Assembly (NCBI GenBank): GCA_003049465.1 | Contig: PYSS01000001.1 | Span: 215,026 to 279,025, forward strand | Source: Magnaporthiopsis rhizophila | Lineage: Eukaryota > Ascomycota > Sordariomycetes > Magnaporthales > Magnaporthaceae | Reading direction: 5' to 3' | Length of the DNA: 64,000 nucleotides | Shown here: positions 12,959 through 21,663 of the stretch, piece after piece | How positions within the stretch are numbered: position 1 is the first letter of the stretch | Layout of the letters: each line of letters begins with the position of its first letter | Notes under the pieces: model-generated | What the model saw: only the letters and a program-made list of their open reading frames with translations | Database searches by the model: none | What the model was told of the DNA's origin: nothing | Translations under genes and position numbers: made by a program

Positions 12959-13411
12959 TCATTTGATGGAAATGTGCTGGGGGTTATTGTTGGGCGTGAT
13001 GTGATGTGTGCTATTCGGCTGTCTGCAGTCCGGTAGATTCGAACTCCCGAGAGTGGGACTTTCCTCATCCACTAAGGATAATAAATACTCGCGACTGCCC
13101 AGCCATTGCTTCATGTCTTCCTTGAATCTGATTTGCTTCTGTGTTTGATTGTCCATCTTCCGCCTTGAATCTCTTGTTAATATATGTCGTTTTGCTGTTT
13201 GGCTCCCCCAATAATAAATCCTCTGTGCCTGATCTCCTCTCCATAAGGAAGCGCCACCATCTCGGCAGCAAATATAGATATGAATTGATGACTGCGTGCC
13301 ATCGGGGCTGACGCTAGCCAGCTTCATGGCGTGTTCGAGTGCCTCCACCATTCTCAAACTCGTCGAGAAGCCTGGACCTGTAAAAATAGTGTGAGGGTCC
13401 GGTGTGCGCAT
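12959..13411 (-). CDS. orphan open frame, unknown function, 5' end uncertain
   Basis: A minus-strand frame of 150 codons from ATG 13411 to TGA 12959. The frame stays open further upstream (encoding GRISNFETCAKT just before the ATG) until it reaches a 43-base poly-A/T run and an N at 13503. Composition is protein-like: SLRMVEALEHAMKLASVSP, SIHIYICCRDGGASLWRG, RIYYWGSQTAK, FKEDMKQWLGSREYLLSL. I recognise no domain. The 5' end may be missing or misassembled because of the homopolymer. It converges with the GH16 gene, 117 bp away. It could also be a relic. Confidence 0.4.
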   Translation of the reverse strand: MRTPDPHTIFTGPGFSTSLRMVEALEHAMKLASVSPDGTQSSIHIYICCRDGGASLWRGDQAQRIYYWGSQTAKRHILTRDSRRKMDNQTQKQIRFKEDMKQWLGSREYLLSLVDEESPTLGSSNLPDCRQPNSTHHITPNNNPQHISIK

Positions 13412-13458
13412 TGTCTTGGCGCAGGTTTCGAAGTTGGAGATGCGACCAGTGTGAGCTT

Positions 13459-13459
<1 letters not shown>

Positions 13460-13502
<43 letters not shown>

Positions 13503-13503
13503 N
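13460..13503. repeat. poly-T tract ending in N
   Basis: 43 consecutive T followed by one ambiguous base at 13503. This is probably a sequencing or assembly weak point, and it lies at the upstream end of the orphan minus-strand frame. Confidence 0.9.
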
Positions 13504-13632
13504 TGTTTGTTGTTTTTTATGCTTGGCGTCGGAAGCTCATTTGTCGTCGTCTCGTGTGGATTTCCTAGGGTCGATATGTGAAAAGGAGGGGAGAGGGAAA
13601 AGAAGAAGAAAGTAAAAGGAAAAGGGAAAGAG

Positions 13633-13674
13633 GAAATGAGGAAGAGGGAATGAGGAAGAGGAAATGAGGAAGAG
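13633..13674. repeat. 3 x 14 bp tandem repeat
   Basis: Three head-to-tail copies of GAAATGAGGAAGAG (the middle copy begins GG instead of GA), within a purine-rich stretch 13580-13690. It falls in the 3' flank of the minus-strand gene ending at 13853. Confidence 0.8.
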
Positions 13675-13852
13675 GAAAATAAAGCAGTGGGGAGAAGCCG
13701 AAAGTTCGAAAGCGTTTGACGCCAGTAGGAGAAATGGAAATATTGCTTGTCGAGATCAGAGACTTTCTGGTCGAACAAGGCTTTTTGCAACTTTTTTTTT
13801 TTTGCACACGTGCTGGCAGCTTTCAAGTCGTGTCTGCAGCTTTGGCGACTTC

Positions 13853-15634
13853 TCACGATGACTTCATCCACGGGAAATCGTAGAGGTGCGTCATCTCCTG
13901 TAGAGCACGGTACTCGAGGTACCTCTCGTAAGGATCGAAGAACCCGTCGTCTGGACGGGGGCCGTCGACGTCACCCAAGTTGCCGAGTGGGAGAAGCTCG
14001 GTACCGGTATCAGCGAGGCCGGCGGCGCTGCCGCCGAATGCGTAAAAACCGGCGTCCATGACGCTAAAGTCGCCGAGCGAATTGGTGAGCGTGATCAAGG
14101 GCTGGGGCATGGGATGCGCAAAGGCGTTGGGGTCGTCGAGATTGGCGTAGAGCAGAGTGTTCTGCTTGGCGGTCTCGGCCAGGCCGGCCAGCGTCTCGTC
14201 GGATGCGTCGTCCTCAAGCCGCTGCTCGTGGTCGTTGCTGTTGGCCTCGGAAATGGCCCTGGAGGCGTCGTGAAAGAACGTGGGCTGCACGATATCAGCC
14301 GCGGTCACACTGGGCCCGTAGGAGACGTATCTGAAGCGGCGGCCGAGGAGAGCATCGGTGCCGGTGTAGCGGATGATCTTCTTCTTCTTGAATTTGCGGC
14401 GTGGGAGGGTCTGCAGCAGCCGGGAGGACTGGCAGCCAGCGTAGGCCGATGCCGCGACGGGTCCCGTGTATGGAACGCGGGCGGGGCCCTTGCCCGGACG
14501 AGAGGCAGGAGCTGCGGCGGCAGGAGACTTGGCGACCACACGCTTCTGCTGGACAGGACGATCCTTGATCGCCTCGCCGACATCCTCAACAAACTCTTGC
14601 TTGATGTAAGAAGCAGAAGACGTCGAAGTCACACGCTCCTGCTGGGCAGCGCGATCCTTGATCGCCTCGTCGCTCTTCTTGACCAACACTTGCTTTGAGT
14701 CACGACGACCCTTGGTCGCCTTGTCGCCCTTGCTGACCAACACTTGTTTGGACTCAGCGGCACGATCGCCTGTGTAGGCAACAGCGGATCCAGACTCGGT
14801 ATTGCGTGGGATGCCCGAGCCGGCAGCCTTGAACGCCAGGATGGACTCAGGCGTGCGTCCCAAGCTGGTGCCGGTGCCGGTGCCAGCCTTGGGGAAAGGG
14901 TGGGCCTTCTTGGAGGCTCCCGGGGCCATGCCATTGAGCTTCAAGCCGAAGGAAGGAACACCCTCCCTATGAGGCTGCTGCGCCGCAACAGGAACGCCTC
15001 TGTCCGAACCCGCCGGCGATATCTTCCTGTACTTTGCCGCCGGGCCGGGAGCGTGGGATGGGCCCGGACGCTTGGCGGCCATGCTGGACTGATCGCTGGG
15101 TGGCCGCTTGGCCACATCTTTGGCGGGATTGCCACTGCCGTCGAGCTTCTTGGCCCTGACGAGCGGAGACATAGCCCGGACGGGCTTGGGCGGCAGCGAG
15201 GGCGGTTTTCCGGGCGCCCAGGCACCCTATGTGTTGTATGGTCAGTGTTGATCAACTGGCATTCACTTTCCTCGTCCTGCGACTTTGCATCTGGTCTTGG
15301 CTTACCTTTCCTCCGCGGGCTGGCTGGGAGGCGAGCATGGCCGTTGGCTGTTTTTGTGGCTGTCGTGGTTAGTTCTGTGAGTGACTGGGTGGCGCATTGG
15401 GAAGAGATGAAGAGATTGGAGAGTATCGAGCTCCAAGCTGCGAATGGCATGAGAATTCTACCTGCTGAGGCTGAGCCACGGCGGGAGTCTTGGGCCCGAT
15501 GACCCTGTCGGCCACCAGCACTCCGTGCAAAGAGACTTTCTGCGAGGGTGAGTTAGAGCCTAGATAATACCCTTGGGCTTTGGTTGCTTGCAGAATATAT
15601 TTACCAGTCTCTTGACCCCATCGTGCGAGTCCAT
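13853..15634 (-). CDS. basic low-complexity protein of unknown function, four exons
   Basis: Minus-strand gene with exons 15634-15605, 15539-15462, 15347-15306 and 15226-13853, giving 507 aa. All three introns have good borders (GTAAAT..GCAG, GTAGAA..ACAG, GTAAGC..ATAG) and the joined frame is continuous: MDSHDGVKRL, KVSLHGVLVADRVIGPKTP, PTAMLASQPARGGK, GAWAPGKPP. No known domain is seen. The middle has three related segments around KQVLV.K.D.A.K.R and AIKDR..QQ.RV (genome about 14570-14760), suggesting internal duplication. After a Lys cluster (RKFKKKKIIRYTGTDALLG, a possible nuclear signal) comes a less repetitive C-terminal third rich in Asp and Leu, which may be the folded or conserved part. 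Nuclear location is an inference from the basic cluster only. Confidence 0.75.
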
Positions 15635-16460
15635 CGTGGATCGCTGCGCTGCTCTGTCGGTGCGATAGTGTTAAAGAGCAGGGCTGGCTTCGCGGCTGGG
15701 TGGCGATCTTTTGCGTGGGAGTGCCGGAGGGATGCCACAAAAGAAAATTTGAAAGAGGTTTGAGAATATAAAATTATGAATTTGTGGCCGGGGATTTACG
15801 ACTGGGTCCGGGGGGCATGCCTTAGGTTCTATTCACCTAGGGTTGGCACTTGCTCGCTCCTGCCAAGAACAAGAAGGCGGTCAGGAGGATGGAATTCCAA
15901 GAGACGACGCGGCACGACCTGCCTGCCCGGTTAGGTAATGCACGCAGGACTGGTATGAGACAGACGGGAGGCAGATGGACAATAGCTGCGTGGCACAAAG
16001 AGACAAATATAGCAAATTCCTTCGCCAACAAATCCACTGCCGTCTCAACAGGCCAAGAGAGTGGCGTGCCATCACGAGGAGTACTGGGGGCAAATAAGCA
16101 ATATCACCAGATAGAAAAACACCAGGAAAAACCCGTAGAACGGCTGGAAAGAGCAACACATTCAAGTCAACAGAGGCATAGGAATTCGTGAAATTTTATC
16201 TATCAACTTGATGGAGAACGGCATCATGTAAGGTAGTTCGCCCCAGAATACCCTTTCCCGAGGTTCGTGCGCCTGTAGAATTACATGGATGGTGTGGTGT
16301 TGTTGGTGGTACAGCGCCCACTGGGGCGGAGAATGAGTCTCGAGGACTCTGTTCCGCTCCCGGATACCAAAAGGAACATGTATTTTGGTTCTTTGGCGCG
16401 ATTGTGTTTCTTTTTGTTGTTGCCTCTGGCTCTCAACATGCCGCCTTCCTGCGGTCATAT
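15635..16460. other. intergenic, upstream of the 13853-15634 gene
   Basis: About 830 bp that must hold the promoter of the unknown minus-strand gene and the 3' flank of TOM6. No further coding sequence or repeat is evident. Confidence 0.5.
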
Positions 16461-16749
16461 TCAGGCATACGGCAGGAAGATCTCGGCCCAGGAGCTCGCC
16501 AGGATCGCAACTCCAACCTAGCGCGCCAAAAAAAGAGCACAGGTCAGCAGCGTATATGGGTAGATAGAGAGAAAGCCTATGGGCTGGCTAGCGAGGGGTC
16601 CGACCCACGCCAAAGGCAGCAACGCTGCGGACGACAGATGCATGCTCGGGCGCAGTTAGGGCGTCGTATGCGGCGGCAACATAGCCCTTCTGCTGCACCT
16701 TTGGTTGGCCGCGGCGGGCTACTTGAACGCGGACGCCCTTGGGAGGCAT
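16461..16749 (-). CDS. TOM6: TOM complex small subunit Tom6
   Basis: Small mitochondrial outer-membrane protein that stabilises the TOM protein-import pore around Tom40. Two minus-strand exons, 16749-16609 and 16517-16461, give 65 aa. It starts MPPKGVRVQVARRG, continues GYVAAAYDALTAPEHASVV, then RSVAAFG joined to VGVAILASSWAEIFLPYA. The basic N-terminus, the central YDALT.PE.ASVVRS motif and the single C-terminal membrane span ending in LP-aromatic/Ala fit fungal Tom6 proteins as I know them. The intron (GTGGGT donor, GCTGAC branch, GCTAG acceptor) interrupts the membrane segment. An in-frame ATG 42 codons upstream exists, but the ATG in ACAACATG context at 16749 gives the normal family length. 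Confidence 0.8.
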
Positions 16750-17261
16750 GTTGTCTGTAGGCAGCGACGGCGCGAGAGGTTGAGCGGTTCGATTGTTGGC
16801 TTGTTTTGCGGCAGGTCGGCAATCGAATTGGCCGGGATGGAGGTCGTCGGCAGAAATTGTCGTGATGCTTTCCATCCGATATGGATGACAGTTGTCTGTT
16901 ATCTTATCGCGATCGGAAGCGGCTGAACTATACTGGGATTGGTAAAGTGAGATCCGCTTAGTGTGGGGCTGGGGATGCTGTCTCGGTGTGCTGTGACATC
17001 AGCGGGAGTCTGTAGGCTCATTCCACTGAATCCGCCGCCTTTGATGACTGAGCCCCAGCCAACAGCCACCGGATTCGGACTCTTTCACAACTACTACCCC
17101 TCGCGGTTGCAAAAGATGAAATAGGAAAATCCAACCGAGGCCATATCCAGCAAGAGGAACCACTACCTGCTGCGTTTCGCCTTTTCTCTATATCATCTGT
17201 CAATCTAGGTACTCGCCTGCTTGCGCGTGTCTTGGCACGTCCTGGCAGGGTTTACCGCGCA
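16750..17261. promoter_or_regulatory. divergent promoter region between TOM6 and the 17262 gene
   Basis: 512 bp between two divergent start codons, so both promoters and leaders must lie here. I see no recognisable binding site beyond ordinary pyrimidine patches. Confidence 0.5.
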
Positions 17262-18101
17262 ATGGCGGAAAATCAGCAGACGAACAGTCACGGGCCCGGC
17301 GGTTTCTTCCCTCCAGAAACTCTCCCTTCACCTGCGCCCAGCGGCTTGTCTACGGCGTCCGTGGCGGGCCTGCCTCGTCCGCGCGCAACACCCCTGCGGC
17401 CGGGATCGATCAAGGAGGATAATGTCAGAAGGTTCATCGAGCGTCAGCTGCTCAGCATAGGCGCCCGCGCGTTGAAAAAGGCGGCCCCCGAGGAGCCAGG
17501 GATCGTGCCCGGATTTCGGTCCATGGGCGAGTTGTGCAAAGAGCTGGACGTCATCCTCAACCTTCTCTGGCAGACCGGCACCCCGAGCCTCCAGGTTCCA
17601 TACTTTCTGAATATAGCGAACGAGCTCACCGACTGGCTGGAGTCTCTCTCGCCAACTCTAGCTCCAACTTTCTCTATTCTGCACAAACTGGACCACTGCT
17701 TTGCTAGCTTGCTGGCCGGGCAAGACGTCCTGACCGGAGGGGCGCTCCCTGGCTTTGAGTACGGCCCGGCCATGAGCCGTACCGACATGGTCAGGTGCAG
17801 GAGCCTGGCCCAGCAGACAAGGGTACAGATGGTAGATGTCATGAGGCGAGCCTCCCGGCCGGGGGAGGAAAAGAAGAAGGAGGGGCAGGAAGGCGGCACG
17901 ACTTCGGCTGATGACACCGAGACGACGGACGGTGACACCACAATGGACGACGCTGAGGGCAAAAAGTCTTGGAAACAGATTTTGAGCGAGGAAGACGACG
18001 ACGAGGAGCTCCAGATGGATGTGGCCCGCGTCTATGAGCAGACCCTAGTCCGGCTGGGGGCGGAACTTGGCGACGGCCCGGCCATTGGCATCATCGTCTG
18101 A
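17262..18101 (+). CDS. conserved-looking protein of unknown function, 279 aa
   Basis: Single-exon frame from ATG 17262 (MAENQQTNSHGPGG) to TGA 18099-18101, 279 aa. The N-terminal 50 residues are Pro/Ser/Gly-rich. A probably helical core follows: IKEDNVRRFIERQLLSIGAR, GELCKELDVILNLLWQTG, FLNIANELTDWLESL and FSILHKLDHCFASLLAGQ. Then comes an acidic, charged linker (EEKKKEGQEGG, DDTETTDGDTTMDD) and a short C-terminal helix ending DGPAIGIIV. No nucleotide-binding, membrane or catalytic motif is visible. The helical core suggests a protein-interaction role, but that is inference only. The start is the first ATG of the frame. Confidence 0.75.
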   Translation: MAENQQTNSHGPGGFFPPETLPSPAPSGLSTASVAGLPRPRATPLRPGSIKEDNVRRFIERQLLSIGARALKKAAPEEPGIVPGFRSMGELCKELDVILNLLWQTGTPSLQVPYFLNIANELTDWLESLSPTLAPTFSILHKLDHCFASLLAGQDVLTGGALPGFEYGPAMSRTDMVRCRSLAQQTRVQMVDVMRRASRPGEEKKKEGQEGGTTSADDTETTDGDTTMDDAEGKKSWKQILSEEDDDEELQMDVARVYEQTLVRLGAELGDGPAIGIIV

Positions 18102-19308
18102 GAGCGTAATCTATCTGGTGTTCCTCTCTCCACCCTCCAGTCTATTAATTACCCAAGCGAGCGATGTGGCTCTTTACCCTGTCTTCTGGGGCACTTTTCG
18201 AGACGGCATGGCGGGCGTTGGATACGGTACGTAATACTAGCGCAGGAGATCAGCATCCTTCTCGGACCTCAGGGGTGCCAAGCCCGCCTCCGCCTGACCG
18301 GCTGAAAACTTGCTCGCTAACCACTGCTGCGAGTGGGAAAGGTCGACAGTCACGCTAGATTTTCGGGCATCTGTCTTGCGGAGGCTTGCTGTGCGTCGAG
18401 TTCTATTGAGCGAACGAGAATGGCATGACGCACAGTTCCTTACACGGTAGCTCCTGGTGTCTCCTTCTCCGGCCCGAGGACCACAACGAACATGGAGATT
18501 CTTTTTGAAAAGTCTCTTAGGGGGAGTCGAGATGGGCGCACGCAATCATTTATCATCTAGCTGGCCCAGCCCTCTCTTCGTGCCCATCTCCGGGTCCTGC
18601 ACCAGCACTTGCCTCACGACAGCGCCACTCGGGCTTCGGGGACATCTTTCGACCAATCCTGTCTCCGGGACCAGATTCTACTCAGCTTGCCGGCCATCTA
18701 TTGCGGCTGCTTCAAGTTCCGTGCTGTGGACAATACTAACCTGTGGGGCCAGCTGGAAGGGCGGAATGGGGGTGGCCAAGGGGCACAATACTAAGGAGAA
18801 CAATACTAAGACACGGCCCCCCTGAATACGTCGGTCATGACAACCACTTCGCGTTGTGAGTTGTGATTGATTTTGTAGATGCTTAATATTATGCCCATGT
18901 GCTTTTTGGCCCCAGCTGCTTTCGTTTCTTTTTTTCGAAACCGGCAGAGGGCTGCCAGTCATCCCCGACCAGTCAAAAGGCACAATTGCAAGGCAAACTC
19001 CATATGGCTATTCCGAAATGTGACCAAAAGACAATATTGGCTGGTGCAGTCGGATGAGGAAGCTGGGGGCAGCTTATCCTGATCCCGTTCTTGCCATCCG
19101 TGGCTTCCCTCTTTCATGAAACAAAACCCTCTCCCGCTCCCCTTCACAATTTTGATGACAATTTCGATGACAGCTATAAGCCAGACAAAGCGCCCCCAAA
19201 GTCCAGATTTAGTGCGTCGGAAACACTCACCTTTGTCCTTTCGTCCTTTTCTTTGCCTTGATAGCCTCAACTCTTGTCACCTTCGCTGAACCGCGTGCAG
19301 TCGACATC
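18102..19308. other. intergenic, upstream of the pheromone receptor
   Basis: About 1.2 kb with no protein-like frame. It holds the 3' flank of the 17262 gene and presumably the receptor promoter. The last 100 bp before the receptor ATG are CT-rich, like a fungal leader. Confidence 0.5.
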
Positions 19309-20603
19309 ATGGCTACGGACTCGGGCGCTCTGCCCGGCATGGGAGCCGGAAGTGATCCGCGCATGCAGAGCATCAACATCACGGGCCCTGGCGGCAAGCC
19401 CTTCCCCGTCCCGATGGCCGAGATCAACAAGGCGAACCTGTACCTGGTCCGAGTCGCGATCGTCTACGCGAGCCAGATCGGCGCCTGCTTCATCATGCTG
19501 GCGGTCGTCCTGACCATGACGCCAAAGCACCGGTTCGCCAGGATCCCGACCCTGATCAACATCTCCAACCTAGCCCTGGCCGTCGTCCGCATGACGCTGC
19601 TGGCCAGCTACTTCAGCAGCAGCTGGGTCGAGATGTACACCCTCTACAGCGGCGACGTGCGCTTCGTGACGGCCGACGACTGGCGCATCAGCCTCGTCGC
19701 CACGGCGCTGTCGATCCCACAGACGCTGTTGGTGCTCTCGGCGCTGATCGTGCAGGCCGGGTCTATGGTGCAGCTCTGGCCGGGCCTGTGGAAGTGGTCC
19801 GCCATCGCCGTCTCGACGCTCATCTCGCTCGCGAGCTTTGCCTTCAAGTGCGCGTCCGTGTCGGTCCAGATCAGGGTCATCCAGGAGCCGTTCGACGTCA
19901 GGCCGCTGCGCTGGATCCGCCTGACGGACGTGTCCCTCATCACGACCGCCATCTCCTGGTTCTGCTTCCTCTTCAACATCCGCCTCGTCATGCACATGTG
20001 GACCAACCGCAGCATCCTCCCGACCGCCAAGGGCCTCTCATCGATGGATGTGCTTGTCATGGCCAACGGAATCCTCATGCTCATTCCCGGTAAGTGGCGA
20101 CGACATGGCCCGCGAGGAAAACTAAAAGAAGCTAACATGGGCACCCTACTGCAGTCATATTCACCGCCTTCCAGTTCGTCGACGTCGCGTTCCTCGAGTC
20201 GGGATCTCTCGTCCTCACAACCGTCGTGCTCGCCCTGCCGTTCGCGGCCTTGGTGGCGCAGCGACTTGCGGTCAACCCGGCGTCGCAGCACCGCGGTTCC
20301 AGAGACACGGACGAGAACACGCTCGGCAGCAAGAAGCGGTTCCTCGACGACTACTCGCACCGCTCGACTACTGGCGGACCCGGCACCGGCGGCCGTCACC
20401 ACCAGGGAGCCGCGCTCAACACACATGTCGCCGCCGGACCCCACCACCACCCCAGCGTCCCCACGAGGCAGCGCAGCGCCGACCCGATCGACCTGGAGCT
20501 GCAGAGGATTGACGACGACGATGGCGGCCAGTCCCAGGAGAAGGACGCGGCCGGAGGAGTCAGGGTGGACCGGTCCATCGAGCGTCGCGAGGAGCGCATC
20601 TAG
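19309..20603 (+). CDS. STE2: Ste2-type G-protein-coupled pheromone receptor (PRE-2-like)
   Basis: Seven-transmembrane receptor of the fungal alpha-factor (class D) family; in ascomycetes it senses the alpha-type peptide pheromone and signals through a heterotrimeric G protein to the mating MAP-kinase pathway. Exons 19309-20089 and 20155-20603 give 409 aa. The N-terminus (NITGPGGKPFPVPM) resembles the extracellular end of PRE-2 proteins and has an Asn-glycosylation site. Seven hydrophobic segments lie at about residues 45-65, 80-100, 130-155, 160-185, 205-230, 240-265 and 275-295. The family marks LSSMDVLVMANG and MLIPVIFTAFQF (with the Pro in TM6) are present and the intron falls inside the latter. 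The cytoplasmic tail of about 110 residues is His, Arg and Asp-rich. The start is the first ATG after a CT-rich leader. Confidence 0.82.
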
Positions 20604-21663
20604 GAGTGGCGTGACGACGCCGAGTTCGTGGGCGAGGCCGTGGCGACTGCTGCTTGGCTGCAGCGCCCTTCCTTTGTGACGCTTGTCCACGGGGGAAACT
20701 AATGAAGGGACATGACGGCCTTTGCCTGCCTTGACAGCTCGTATCCGGCACATGAGCCAGAGGGCAGTCATTCTATCTTTCTTTCCATTACCTTTCTTTC
20801 TTCATTCCCCATTTTTCTTCGCATTAGGAGCCGGAGTTAGTTGGAGGTCATATTCCATTTCGAAATCCAGTAATTTGTGAAAAAGACATCCTTTGGGCTC
20901 TTAGCTCTTGGGGATCTCGCAAATCTTTGCACCCACCTGTCTTATTTCACCACATATCTTTCTCCTCTGCGTTCGGCCTCCATAGGAGTGCTCGTTGAGC
21001 TTAGGTAGAAGAAGTTAGGCACCTAGGTACCTATATCTACCTATGTACCTCGGCATTTAGGCACCTGGAGCCTATCTCCAGCTAGGAGGTCGTAGGTACC
21101 TATCTAGACACCGCTCATACTTGAGCTTAAGGCATGATATGAGACACAATTTCTTGGAGCTCCTTGTGGTGATTTTTCCCGGAGTACTTGCCTCCCGCCT
21201 CAGGCCCATTGTACTTGGCTGTTCCTGCCCTATACTTGCGCTCTTGCCAGGCCGGTTCGTTTCACACTCGGCAGGACCGCCACATTTGATTCGCACGCCC
21301 ACGCGCCTGCCACCCTGAGATTAGTGCTCGCTCGCTTCCACCGATGGCGCCTCCCTGATTTGTCTGTGGTCTCTCCCTGGCGAGCTTTTGTCCCAGCTGC
21401 CAGGATCAGACGACCCGACCCCTCCTCCATGGCACCACTCCGGGCCCAACCAGCTTCTGGGCCTCGCAGCTTTGCACTGCACCAGCAAGGCAGCCGAGGT
21501 CTTGACTTTCCATGTTCTTAGTAATATAAACGTCCTCTTCTGTTACACCACTTAATCTTAACCAAACCAAAACAACTCCTTATACGTTGCATTCTTCACT
21601 CATCATCCGTTCTCGGCTCCCCAGACACCACCTCACACAACACGATAGCACACTCGAAGCCCC
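20604..21663. other. intergenic with AGGTACCT-type motifs
   Basis: About 1.06 kb with no coding frame of note. Between 21003 and 21105 there is a cluster of short palindromic TACCTA/AGGTACCT motifs. The last 100 bp are CA-rich and look like the leader of the next gene. Confidence 0.5.
21003..21105. repeat. cluster of TAGGTACCTA-like short palindromes
   Basis: Within about 100 bp the motif (T)AGGTACCT or its half TACCTA occurs repeatedly (for example CACCTAGGTACCTATA, TCTACCTATGTACCT, CGTAGGTACCTATC). Single copies recur elsewhere in the window (near 27950, 51870, 51900 and 54088-54102). Function unknown; it may be a dispersed short repeat of this genome. Confidence 0.6.

Noticed and set aside
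13025..13095. tRNA-like signal on the minus strand (GGGAGTTCGAATCTACC, with GCAGTC and GACTGC ends that can pair)
   Set aside because: The T-stem has a mismatch, no proper D and anticodon arms can be folded, and the stretch reads as part of a continuous protein-like frame (EESPTLGSSNLPDC).
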